Positions 34,520 through 42,517 of a stretch of DNA of 64,000 bases are shown here, piece by piece. The DNA is from Spirosoma sp. SC4-14 (lineage in GTDB: Bacteria > Bacteroidota > Bacteroidia > Cytophagales > Spirosomataceae). The first letter of the stretch is position 1; every line of letters starts with the position of its first letter. The notes under the pieces are model-generated. The model saw only the letters and a list, made by a program, of their open reading frames with translations, did not search any database and had not been told where the DNA came from. Location of the stretch: NCBI RefSeq assembly GCF_037201965.1, contig NZ_CP147518.1:87001-151000 (forward strand). The letters run 5' to 3'. A program made the translations under genes and the position numbers.

Positions 34520-37288
34520 ATGAGAACGCAATGGTTTATTCTGGGCGCAATTGGTATCACCGCTATAGCGATGCTGTCGGCGTTTCTTGGTGTATTCGAA
34601 CACCGGGTAGATTACAATACTCAGGTTAAACCACTCCTGAATAAAAATTGCATTGCCTGTCATGGGGGGGTAAAAAAAGCATCTGGCTTTTCGCTCTTGT
34701 TCCGACATGAAGCCGTAGCACCGGCTAAATCGGGCAAACCGGCCATTATTCCGGGCGATGCCGACGCCAGTGAAATGATTCGGCGGTTGACTCTTTCCGA
34801 TCCGGAAGAGCGGATGCCGCTGGAACACCCACCGCTTAAGCCCGATGAAATAGAAACGCTCCGCAAATGGATTGATCAGGGGGCCGAGTGGGGAGACCAT
34901 TGGGCATATCAGCGGGCTGAACGGCCCGACGTGCCGAAAATTGGCACGTTCTGGAGTCGGTTGGGTATTTCAGAAAATGACGAAACCCAATGGGCAACTA
35001 ACAAAATCGACCTCTTTATTCTCGATAAACTAAAAACCGAACAGCTAAAGCCATCAGCCGAAGCCGACCGACCCGCCCTAATTCGGCGGTTGTCGCTCGA
35101 TTTGACAGGTTTGCCGCCTACCGAACAGGAAGTAGTTGCTTTTGTGGGCGATAAATCACCGGATGCTTACGAGAAAGTGGTCGACCGCTTACTAAAATCA
35201 CCGGCTTATGGCGAGCGATGGGCTGGTATGTGGCTCGATCTGGCACGCTATGCCGATACGAAAGGCTATGAGCGCGATGGTGGCCGTAAAATCTGGCGCT
35301 ATCGTGACTGGCTGATTAAAGCCTTCAATGACGATAAGCCATTCGATGAGTTTACGGTTGAACAACTGGCGGGCGATTTACTGCCTAATCCAACTGATGA
35401 TCAATTGGTGGCAACGGGTTTTCATCGCAATACGATGAACAACGATGAGGGCGGCACGCAGGACGAAGAGTTTCGGGTGGCGGCCGTGCTGGATCGGGTC
35501 AATACCACCTGGGATGTCTGGCAGGGCACGACGTTTGCCTGCGTACAGTGTCATAGCCATCCTTACGATCCGTTCGTGAATGAGGAATACTATAAGTTCA
35601 TGGCGTTTTTCAACAATGCGCGCGACGAAGACGTAACCAGCGAAACGCCAACTCTTCGCTTCTATAAGCCTGATGATTCGCTGAAGGTGCAGACGATGCG
35701 GCAATATGTTCTTGCGCACGTAGCAAGCCCGAAGCAAGCTCAAACTCAGGCCGATTTTTTCACGAAGCTGGTCCGTACAACCGAACCTAAAATTAACTCG
35801 CACGACTTCGATCAGCTCGTTAATGCATCGCTGCTCGATGCCAAGTATTTTGGTTTTCAGGATAAAGGATCGGCCCGGATCAAAAACGTGACTTTAACCA
35901 ATCGTCCTCGGTTATTGATTGCCTGGGGCACCAACGCGCCTGACGCCGTTGTAACCTTCCGGCAAGATAAGCTGGATGGTCCTATTCTGGCTACAATACC
36001 AGTGCCCAAAACCGGTAATGCCTGGAATGATACGATTCAGATGATTCCGCTGCCGATTGTGCAGGGTAAGCATAACATCCATATTTCGCTGGTTAGCCCA
36101 ACAAAGCCTAAGGAGTGGGTGCAAATTAAATGGGCGTCATTTTTGCCAATTATGCCCGGTCAGCCGCAAAATGCCATCGGCGATCAGGAAAAAATGCTGG
36201 TCGATTTGCTGAATGCCGACGCGGAACAAACGCCAATTATGCTCGATGGTGCGGGCGATCTGGCTCGTGAAACGCGGGTATTTCAGCGTGGTAACTGGCT
36301 CGTTAAAGAGAAACCCGTTACGCCAGATGTGCCCAAATCCTTCCCGGCTATGGACGCGAAACTGCCCAAAAACCGACTGGGATTAGCGCGCTGGATGGTC
36401 AGCCGCGAACACCCGCTAACGGCTCGGGTTGCGGTAAATCGGTTCTGGGAGCAGTTGTTTGGAACCGGTATTGTTGAAACCGTTGAAGATATGGGTACGC
36501 AGGGAATTCCTCCAACTCATCGTGAACTGCTCGATTATCTGGCCGTTGAGTTCATGGAAACAGATCATTGGAGTGTTAAGAAACTGCTGAAAAAGATGGT
36601 CATGTCGTCGACCTATCGGCAGCGCTCGGAGGTGTCGGCGGAGTTATTGGCTAAAGATCCATTCAACAAATGGCTGGCCCGTGGACCGCGCGTGCGGTTG
36701 TCGGCCGAAGCTGTTCATGATCAGGCGCTGGCGGTTAGTGGCTTGTTGAGCAAAAAAATGTACGGACCGAGCGTAATGCCCGTTCAACCCGATGGCATCT
36801 GGCAATCGCCCTATGATGGTGCTACCTGGACCCAGAGTACGGGCGAAGATCTGCACCGGCGAGCTTTGTATACGTATTGGAAACGAACAGCGCCCTATCC
36901 GTCAATGATTACCTTCGATAGCCCCAGCCGGGAGTTTTGCCAGTTGCGACGCCTTCGGACCAATACACCACTACAGGCACTCGTAACGCTTAACGACCCG
37001 GTTTATGTAGAAGCCGCTCAGTGTCTGGCTGAGTATATGCAACAACAGGCAAAAACGCCAGCCAAACAGATACAGGCTGGGTTTAGACGGGTAACGTTGC
37101 ACGGTCTGTCTCAAAAAAAACTGGCCGTTCTTACCCGGTTATACCGAAATGCAGAGCAACACTACCGGCAAAAACCGGATGAACTAAAGCGATTCATGGC
37201 GCGGGCCGATGCTACACCACAACAAGCTGCATTGACCCTAACGGCCAATACGATACTGAATCTGGATGAGGTGATTACGAAAGAATAA
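34520..37288 (+). CDS. Cytochrome c domain protein with DUF1549 and DUF1553 (planctomycete-type)
   Basis: A 922-residue exported protein. After an N-terminal membrane anchor (residues 5-26) the PSCyt1-type heme domain has CIACHG (Cys44, Cys47, His48). DUF1549 follows (about 165-380) with LIRRLSLDLTGLPPTEQEVV and YGERWAGMWLDLARYADTKG, and a second CxxCH at Cys341-Cys344-His345 (ACVQCHSHPYDPF). DUF1553 occupies the C-terminal third with NRLGLARWMVSREHPLTARV and NRFWEQLFGTGIVETVEDMG. This family is abundant in Planctomycetes and appears in some Cytophagales, usually coupled to a DUF1501 protein; that partner is the next gene, 5 nt downstream. A role in respiratory oxidation of a carbohydrate or other substrate has been proposed for the family but is not established. 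Confidence 0.9.
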   Translation: MRTQWFILGAIGITAIAMLSAFLGVFEHRVDYNTQVKPLLNKNCIACHGGVKKASGFSLLFRHEAVAPAKSGKPAIIPGDADASEMIRRLTLSDPEERMPLEHPPLKPDEIETLRKWIDQGAEWGDHWAYQRAERPDVPKIGTFWSRLGISENDETQWATNKIDLFILDKLKTEQLKPSAEADRPALIRRLSLDLTGLPPTEQEVVAFVGDKSPDAYEKVVDRLLKSPAYGERWAGMWLDLARYADTKGYERDGGRKIWRYRDWLIKAFNDDKPFDEFTVEQLAGDLLPNPTDDQLVATGFHRNTMNNDEGGTQDEEFRVAAVLDRVNTTWDVWQGTTFACVQCHSHPYDPFVNEEYYKFMAFFNNARDEDVTSETPTLRFYKPDDSLKVQTMRQYVLAHVASPKQAQTQADFFTKLVRTTEPKINSHDFDQLVNASLLDAKYFGFQDKGSARIKNVTLTNRPRLLIAWGTNAPDAVVTFRQDKLDGPILATIPVPKTGNAWNDTIQMIPLPIVQGKHNIHISLVSPTKPKEWVQIKWASFLPIMPGQPQNAIGDQEKMLVDLLNADAEQTPIMLDGAGDLARETRVFQRGNWLVKEKPVTPDVPKSFPAMDAKLPKNRLGLARWMVSREHPLTARVAVNRFWEQLFGTGIVETVEDMGTQGIPPTHRELLDYLAVEFMETDHWSVKKLLKKMVMSSTYRQRSEVSAELLAKDPFNKWLARGPRVRLSAEAVHDQALAVSGLLSKKMYGPSVMPVQPDGIWQSPYDGATWTQSTGEDLHRRALYTYWKRTAPYPSMITFDSPSREFCQLRRLRTNTPLQALVTLNDPVYVEAAQCLAEYMQQQAKTPAKQIQAGFRRVTLHGLSQKKLAVLTRLYRNAEQHYRQKPDELKRFMARADATPQQAALTLTANTILNLDEVITKE

Positions 37289-37293
37289 AGTCT

Positions 37294-38796
37294 ATGAACA
37301 AGCTTCTGAACGAATTTCAACAGGCCGCTGCTCAGCGCGAAACCCGGCGGCATTTTCTGCATACCTGCTCCACCGGTTTAGGCGCTATGGCACTTGGTTC
37401 GATGCTGGGCGGCTGTGGTTTTTTCGATAAAACATCTTCTCAATCTGTAACAGGCGCTACAACGGCCTTATCCGGCGAACCAACCGCTCCACATCCGTCG
37501 CAGTATTTGCCGAAGGCGCAACGGGTTATTTACATTCATATGGCGGGTTCGCCGAGCCAGTTGGAGCTTTTCGATTATAAGCCCGAACTGGCTAAGTATC
37601 ATGGGAAAGATTGCCCGCAGGAATTGCTCGAAGGCAAAAAGTTTGCTTTTATCCGGGGTGTTCCGAAAATGCTTGGTCCGCAAGGAAAGTTTGCTCAATA
37701 TGGCCAGTCGGGGGCCTGGGTGTCGGATTATCTGCCGCATTTGCAGGGTGTAGTCGATGAGGTAACGTTTCTGAAAGCGATGCACACCGATCAGTTTAAC
37801 CATGCACCAGCGCAGTTGCTGATGCATACGGGTAGCCCGCGATTGGGCAGGCCTAGTATGGGGTCGTGGGTTACGTATGGACTTGGAACCGAAAACGATA
37901 ATTTGCCTGGCTATATCGTTCTGGCGTCGGGAGGTAAACAGCCCGATGCGGGCAAGTCGATCTGGGGAAGCGGTTTTCTGCCAACGGTGTATCAGGGCGT
38001 TCAGTGTCGTACGGATGGCGATCCGGTACTGTATGCGTCGGATCCGGCCGGAATAGATCGGGACATGCGTAAACAAACGATTGAGGCTATTAATCAGATC
38101 AATCAGCAGCAGTATGAAGATGTGAAAGACCCCGAAGTACTAACCCGGATTGCGCAGTATGAACTGGCCTTTCGAATGCAAATGTCGGTTCCCGAAGCGA
38201 TGGATATCAAGAGCGAACCACAGTACATTCTCGACAGTTATGGTGTCAATCCGAACGAAGGCTCATTTGCCCGGAACTGTTTGCTGGCCCGGCGGCTGGT
38301 GGAACGCGGAGTACGGTTTGTGCAGTTGTTCGACTGGGGTTGGGACACCCACGGAACCAGTGCCGATGGGGCCATTGAAATTGGTCTTCGAACCAAATGT
38401 AAAGAGTCGGATCAGGCTGTGGCGGCTTTATTGAACGACTTAAAACAACGCGGGTTGCTCGACGATACACTGGTTGTGTGGGGGGGCGAATTTGGACGAA
38501 CACCCATGCAGGAAAACCGAGACGGACAGGTATTACCCTTCATGGGGCGCGATCACCACCTCGATGCGTTTACGGTCTGGATGGCTGGTGGCGGTGTCAA
38601 ACGTGGCTTTTCGTACGGAGAAACCGACGATATTGGCTACTACGGCGTAAAAGATCAGGTGCATGTTCATGACCTACAGGCCACGATTCTGCATTTGCTT
38701 GGTTTCGATCATACTAAACTTACCTATCAGTTTCAGGGGCGGCCGTTCCGACTGACCGATGTGGCCGGAAAAATCATAAAACCGGTTCTGGTCTGA
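37294..38796 (+). CDS. DUF1501 protein with Tat signal
   Basis: A 500-residue exported protein. The twin-arginine motif RRHFL (18-22) is followed by CSTGLGAMALGSMLGGCGFF; the Cys at residue 41 after LGG could make it a Tat-exported lipoprotein. The body is the DUF1501 fold, related to alkaline-phosphatase/sulfatase-type enzymes, with FIHMAGSPSQLELFDYKP-like metal-side region, RFVQLFDWGWDTHG and LVVWGGEFGRTPMQENRDG, and MGRDHHLDAFTVWMAGGG near the end. The Asp/His residues in DTHG and GRDHH are likely metal ligands. Cotranscribed with the cytochrome c/DUF1549/DUF1553 gene. Function in the pair is unknown. Confidence 0.9.
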   Translation: MNKLLNEFQQAAAQRETRRHFLHTCSTGLGAMALGSMLGGCGFFDKTSSQSVTGATTALSGEPTAPHPSQYLPKAQRVIYIHMAGSPSQLELFDYKPELAKYHGKDCPQELLEGKKFAFIRGVPKMLGPQGKFAQYGQSGAWVSDYLPHLQGVVDEVTFLKAMHTDQFNHAPAQLLMHTGSPRLGRPSMGSWVTYGLGTENDNLPGYIVLASGGKQPDAGKSIWGSGFLPTVYQGVQCRTDGDPVLYASDPAGIDRDMRKQTIEAINQINQQQYEDVKDPEVLTRIAQYELAFRMQMSVPEAMDIKSEPQYILDSYGVNPNEGSFARNCLLARRLVERGVRFVQLFDWGWDTHGTSADGAIEIGLRTKCKESDQAVAALLNDLKQRGLLDDTLVVWGGEFGRTPMQENRDGQVLPFMGRDHHLDAFTVWMAGGGVKRGFSYGETDDIGYYGVKDQVHVHDLQATILHLLGFDHTKLTYQFQGRPFRLTDVAGKIIKPVLV

Positions 38797-38873
38797 ACCA
38801 TTTGGGCGTAACGCGAGCTTTTCTCCGTAAGAAATAATCAGTACGAGCCTTATTGTTCGTGTTTTGCTTGCTT

Positions 38874-39542
38874 ATGCCACGTGTTTTTCTGCTCCACGGT
38901 TATGTGGAAGATCCAACGATCTTCGATCAGCTTGTGCCTTTATTGCCGCAATCGGATTTCACCCGAATCGACCTGGCCGACGAATGTCAGCACTGGAAGC
39001 CGACGGGAAAGATCAATGTGCAGAAAGTAGCTGAGTACTTAGTCAACCGCTATGCAATTACGGCCAATGATCTATTAATCGGTCATTCGATGGGTGGCTG
39101 GATTGCTATCTACATCAAACAATTGACACAGGCAACGGTAATTCAGATTTCGTCGTGGACCGATCAGAGAAAGATTCGTTTACCTACTCACAATCTGAGT
39201 ATTCTGAAATTTTTGCTGTTTTCAGGTGTTACGCAGAGCCGGCCGTTACTACGGTTTTTTCAGAAGCAATATCCGTTTCCAGAGTCTTTCGAGTTGTACA
39301 AGAACCTGATGGAAGGAATGCGACAGATGAATCGTGGGTATCTATACTGGCAACTACAAATTCTATTTGCCGAGGCCCCGCACTTAACCGTATCGCCCGA
39401 CCTGCGCATTCATACCCGCCGGGATAGCATCATTGCCCGCCCCAACGAACCCTATACCGAAGTCCCCGGTGATCATTTCAGCCTGGTTTTTCATCCGAAG
39501 GAAGTAGCAGAGGCCGTCCGAACCGGGATTTATATGATTTAG
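38874..39542 (+). CDS. Alpha/beta hydrolase whose 3' end lies in a repeat element
   Basis: A 222-residue hydrolase. The fold begins with VFLLHGYVEDP (oxyanion loop) and the nucleophile elbow is GHSMGGW. The catalytic His is probably in VPGDHFSLVFHPKEVA. The family is the small esterase type, substrate unknown. The frame starts upstream at TTG 38853, but ATG 38874 (MPRVFLLHG) is the natural start. The last residues TGIYMI and the TAG stop are encoded by the left arm of the 47-bp palindromic repeat, so the original C-terminus may have been replaced or extended. It is convergent with gatC. No signal peptide; cytoplasmic. Confidence 0.85.
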   Translation: MPRVFLLHGYVEDPTIFDQLVPLLPQSDFTRIDLADECQHWKPTGKINVQKVAEYLVNRYAITANDLLIGHSMGGWIAIYIKQLTQATVIQISSWTDQRKIRLPTHNLSILKFLLFSGVTQSRPLLRFFQKQYPFPESFELYKNLMEGMRQMNRGYLYWQLQILFAEAPHLTVSPDLRIHTRRDSIIARPNEPYTEVPGDHFSLVFHPKEVAEAVRTGIYMI

Positions 39543-39635
39543 CTGACTGACTTTGATTTTGTTTGATTATAAGCGCTTCTTTGAAGCGAAACAAAATCAA
39601 AGTCAGTCAGCTAAATCATATAAATCCCGGTTCGG
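39518..39635. repeat. Long palindromic repeat element, copy 1 (47-bp perfect stem)
   Basis: Arms 39518-39564 and 39589-39635 are exact reverse complements over 47 bp. The centre (39565-39588) holds a 9-nt unpaired GATTATAAG, then a small hairpin CGCTTC-TTT-GAAGCG (574-588). The left arm encodes the end of the hydrolase gene and its stop; gatC ends one base beyond the right arm. The outer arm GATTTATATGATTTAGCTGA recurs in copy 2 at 40704, with the core inverted. Confidence 0.95.
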
Positions 39636-39636
39636 A

Positions 39637-39924
39637 TTACTCCAACACCTTCGGTACTTCGAAAAACTGCTCGTCATGTTGAGGGGCGTTGGCGAGTGCC
39701 TGTTCGCGGGGGAGGTGATTGGCTACTACGTCGTCGCGCAGGACGTTGGTTTCAGACGAAATATGGGTTAATGGTTCAACGCCGGTAGTGTCCAGCTCGT
39801 TGAGTTGCTCCATCCAGGTCAATACGCCGTTCAAACTGTTGAGCAAGTCGGCTTCTTCTTCAGGACGTACTTCGAGCCGGGCCAGATGGGCAATTTTATG
39901 TAAGGTCTCGTGGTCTACTTTCAT
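39637..39924 (-). CDS. gatC: Asp-tRNA(Asn)/Glu-tRNA(Gln) amidotransferase subunit C
   Basis: A 95-residue small subunit of GatCAB, which converts misacylated Glu-tRNA(Gln) or Asp-tRNA(Asn) to the correct amidated form. The sequence follows the family throughout: HKIAHLARLEV at the start, LNSLNGVLTWMEQLNELDTT in the middle and TNVLRDDVV then APQHDEQFFEVPKVLE at the end. ATG 39924 (MKVDHETLHKIAHL) is chosen over the upstream in-frame start at 39960, which would add a hydrophobic extension not found in GatC. The stop lies directly beside the palindromic repeat. It overlaps nothing and is 28 nt downstream of the acyltransferase gene. gatA and gatB are not here. Confidence 0.95.
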   Translation of the reverse strand: MKVDHETLHKIAHLARLEVRPEEEADLLNSLNGVLTWMEQLNELDTTGVEPLTHISSETNVLRDDVVANHLPREQALANAPQHDEQFFEVPKVLE

Positions 39925-39952
39925 GGCAAATAGAATAAATAAGTATAACGCC

Positions 39953-40687
39953 TTAAGCAATTACAGTTTGTTTACTCGTCAGTTCAGCGTCAATAATTCG
40001 GTAGGTTTCTTCTTTTAGCCACTCTACATTTTCCTGAGTTAGTCCAGCCGTTGCGATAGGAGGGTGAATCACGGCCCGGAGCGGATACCAATGGAACCGA
40101 ACTTTTTTTGTGTCGGGTAAAATCTTGTAGTTATTCAGCAAGGTGATTGGAACAACAGGCACCTGCTGCTGAATGGCCATAATAAACGCGCCGTCTTTGA
40201 ACGGATGATGCATTTTAGGCGGATGCTTAGCCCGAATACCGCCTTCCGGGAAAATCATGATACTGCGCCCTGCTGCCAGCGTTCGAATCGATTTTGCCAG
40301 CGAATAAGCCCGACTGTTTGGCTGGTCGCGATCGACCTGCACGTGTAGTTTGGCGAACATATAGCCCAGTAGCGGAATGTGCTTAACCTCACTTTTGCCA
40401 ACAAAGGCGTAATAGTTTTTCACAATTACGCCCATTGCGGCAATGTCCAGATACGAAAAATGATTTGCACAGAACACATACACCTGTTCCGGATCGGGTT
40501 TATAGCGGTAATCTACCCGAATAGGCATACCAATACCGAAGAAAAATAACCGTCCCCAGATATAATTGACCTTATGCGCCCACGGTTTCCATTCGTCGCG
40601 CTGCAAAAAGACATACTGTACCGGAAATAGAATCAGATACAGTAGTACAAAATAAATAGCGCACCAAATTGTATATAATAGTTGCAT
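39953..40687 (-). CDS. 1-acyl-sn-glycerol-3-phosphate acyltransferase (PlsC-like)
   Basis: A 244-residue inner-membrane acyltransferase that puts an acyl chain on a lysophosphatidate-like acceptor. Two hydrophobic stretches lie near the N-terminus (about 3-28 and 45-56). The catalytic block is CANHFSYLDIAAMG with the HX4D pair His76/Asp81, and the glycerol-phosphate binding block is MIFPEGGIRAKHP (146-150 for FPEGG). VPVVPITLLN is the usual fourth block. The acceptor could instead be an ornithine or glycosyl lysolipid, since several Bacteroidota paralogues exist. It lies 110 nt downstream of purH across copy 2 of the repeat, and is followed by gatC. Co-transcription with either is possible but unproved. 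Confidence 0.9.
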   Translation of the reverse strand: MQLLYTIWCAIYFVLLYLILFPVQYVFLQRDEWKPWAHKVNYIWGRLFFFGIGMPIRVDYRYKPDPEQVYVFCANHFSYLDIAAMGVIVKNYYAFVGKSEVKHIPLLGYMFAKLHVQVDRDQPNSRAYSLAKSIRTLAAGRSIMIFPEGGIRAKHPPKMHHPFKDGAFIMAIQQQVPVVPITLLNNYKILPDTKKVRFHWYPLRAVIHPPIATAGLTQENVEWLKEETYRIIDAELTSKQTVIA

Positions 40688-40694
40688 AAGGTGT

Positions 40695-40800
40695 CTGAAC
40701 CGGGATTTATATGATTTAGCTGATTTTGTTTGATTTGTTTCGCTTCAAAGAAGCGCTTATAATCAAACAAAATCAGCTAAATCATATAAATCTTGGTCAG
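40695..40800. repeat. Long palindromic repeat element, copy 2 (32-bp perfect stem)
   Basis: Perfect arms 40704-40735 and 40761-40792, partly extended outward by CTGAACC/GGTCAG. The centre has a 5x5 internal loop (TGTTT opposite CTTAT) and the same CGCTTC-AAA-GAAGCG hairpin as copy 1, but in opposite orientation. Its right edge contains the TGA stop of purH (40797-40799). Compared with copy 1 it lacks the CTGACTTT-type spacer of the arm, so arms have been trimmed or extended symmetrically. Confidence 0.95.
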
Positions 40801-42341
40801 TGTTTAAAATGTCTTACACCGGTCGTAACCATCGCCAGCTCGTGCTCATTGCAGTAATCGATCGAATCCTGGTCGCGGACCGATCCGCCGGGTTGCACAA
40901 CGGCCGTAATACCTGCCTGACTGGCAATTTCAACACAGTCAGGAAAGGGGAAAAACGCGTCGGAAGCCATTACTGCGCCTTGCAGATCGAAACCAAACGA
41001 CCCCGCTTTCTCAATTGCCTGCCGTAGTGCATCTACGCGGGAGGTTTGCCCAACTCCACTGGCCAGCAACTGATCTTTCTTGGCCAGCACAATCGTGTTC
41101 GATTTAGTATGCTTGCAAACCTTTAAGGCAAATTCGAGGGCCTGCATTTCGGCATCGCTGGGCGCTTTTGTCGTTACAACCTTAAACTGGGCGGTTGTTT
41201 CGGTCTGATTGTCTTTATCCTGCTCCAATACGCCGTTCAAAACCGTTTTGAACATAATGGTGGGTAAAGCCACAGCCTTACGTTTCAGTAAAATCCGGTT
41301 CTTTTTCGATTTCAGCAGGTCGAGTGCTTCTGGTGCAAAGTCTGGTGCAATCAGAATCTCCATAAACAGCTTATTGAGTTCTTGGGCCGTTGCCAGATCG
41401 ACTGGCGTATTGGTGATGATAACACCACCAAAGGCCGAAACCGGATCGCAGGCCAGTGCATTCAGGTAGGCATCTTTAGCCGTCGGAGCCGTAGCAATAC
41501 CGCAGGCATTGGTGTGTTTAATGATGGCAAATGTGGTGCCAGCCGCTGTATCGAACTCATCAATTAAGCCTACACAGGCATCAACATCGACCAGATTGTT
41601 GTACGACAGCTCTTTGCCGTGCAGTTTCTCGAACATGGCGTTCAGATCGCCGTAGAACGTAGCCTGCTGATGTGGGTTTTCGCCGTAGCGCAGGTGATTG
41701 GCAGGCAGATTTTTGAAGTCGGTGATAGCCACTTCGTTTGCCGACTGGCTATCGTCTTTGGCAAAATAAGCCTGAATGGCAGTGTCGTAGTGCGAGGTTA
41801 TACCAAAGGCTTCTTGGGCATACTGCCGACGGTCGCTCAGGTCGGTTGCGCCATTTTTGTTGGTCAGCAGGTTTACAACATCGGCGTATTGATTCCGCGA
41901 CGAAACGATGAGGACATCTTTATGGTTTTTGGCTGCCGCCCGAATGAGCGAAATGCCACCAATGTCAATTTTTTCGATGATATCTTCATCTGATGCGCCC
42001 GAGGCAACCGTTTCTTCAAACGGATACAGATCGACCACGGCCATATCGATTGGCGGAATCCGATGACGTTCGGCCTGTGCCAGATCTTCGGGGAGTTCAC
42101 GACGGTATAAAATACCTCCCATAACCGCCGGATGAAGCGTTTTTACCCGGCCGCCAAAAATAGACGGATAGCCCGTAAGGTCTTCAACGGCCGTTACCGG
42201 AATTCCGAGCTGTTCGATAAATGCCTGGGTGCCGCCAGTTGAGTAGAGCCGTACGTTTTGTTCGTGCAAAAGCCGTACTAATGGTTCGAGCCCGTCTTTG
42301 TAATAAACGGAAATCAGCGCTGAGGAAATTTTGAGGGACAT
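40797..42341 (-). CDS. purH: Bifunctional AICAR transformylase/IMP cyclohydrolase
   Basis: A 514-residue enzyme that catalyses the last two steps of IMP synthesis in purine biosynthesis. ATG 42341 (MSLKISSALISVYYKDG) is the standard start; 22 upstream codons of frame are unlikely. The cyclohydrolase half shows RLYSTGGT and GRVKTLHPAVMGGIL; the transformylase half shows AIIKHTNACGIA, and the end has SDAFFPFPDCVEIASQAG and VVQPGGSVRDQDSIDY. Both active sites appear complete. It is divergent from a flippase gene through an intergenic region of 176 nt. The stop is within the right edge of repeat copy 2. Housekeeping gene. Confidence 0.97.
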   Translation of the reverse strand: MSLKISSALISVYYKDGLEPLVRLLHEQNVRLYSTGGTQAFIEQLGIPVTAVEDLTGYPSIFGGRVKTLHPAVMGGILYRRELPEDLAQAERHRIPPIDMAVVDLYPFEETVASGASDEDIIEKIDIGGISLIRAAAKNHKDVLIVSSRNQYADVVNLLTNKNGATDLSDRRQYAQEAFGITSHYDTAIQAYFAKDDSQSANEVAITDFKNLPANHLRYGENPHQQATFYGDLNAMFEKLHGKELSYNNLVDVDACVGLIDEFDTAAGTTFAIIKHTNACGIATAPTAKDAYLNALACDPVSAFGGVIITNTPVDLATAQELNKLFMEILIAPDFAPEALDLLKSKKNRILLKRKAVALPTIMFKTVLNGVLEQDKDNQTETTAQFKVVTTKAPSDAEMQALEFALKVCKHTKSNTIVLAKKDQLLASGVGQTSRVDALRQAIEKAGSFGFDLQGAVMASDAFFPFPDCVEIASQAGITAVVQPGGSVRDQDSIDYCNEHELAMVTTGVRHFKH

Positions 42342-42429
42342 GCTGTCGGTTGAAACAGCTATAGTGCTGTTTCTGAAATTAATGATCAAGTTAGGCCAAA
42401 CATACAAGAGACTCTACCGGCCTGAGCCA

Positions 42430-42437
42430 CAAAGATA
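42430..42437 (-). promoter_or_regulatory. Candidate -7 element for purH
   Basis: On the minus strand TATCTTTG at 42437-42430 fits TAnnTTTG exactly, 89 nt before the purH start. No TTG 19-21 nt upstream, so confidence is limited. Confidence 0.4.
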
Positions 42438-42448
42438 ACCAAACGTCT

Positions 42449-42456
42449 TAACTTTG
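42449..42456 (+). promoter_or_regulatory. Candidate -7 element for the flippase gene
   Basis: TAACTTTG at 42449-42456 fits TAnnTTTG exactly, 62 nt before the flippase start. It lies 11 nt from the divergent purH element, so the two polymerases would compete. No spaced TTG is visible. Confidence 0.4.
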
Positions 42457-42517
42457 TGAGCCCACAGCACGAAAGTCAGGTTACAAAAGCCAGAGTCGTT
42501 CGCCGGGAAACCTACTC

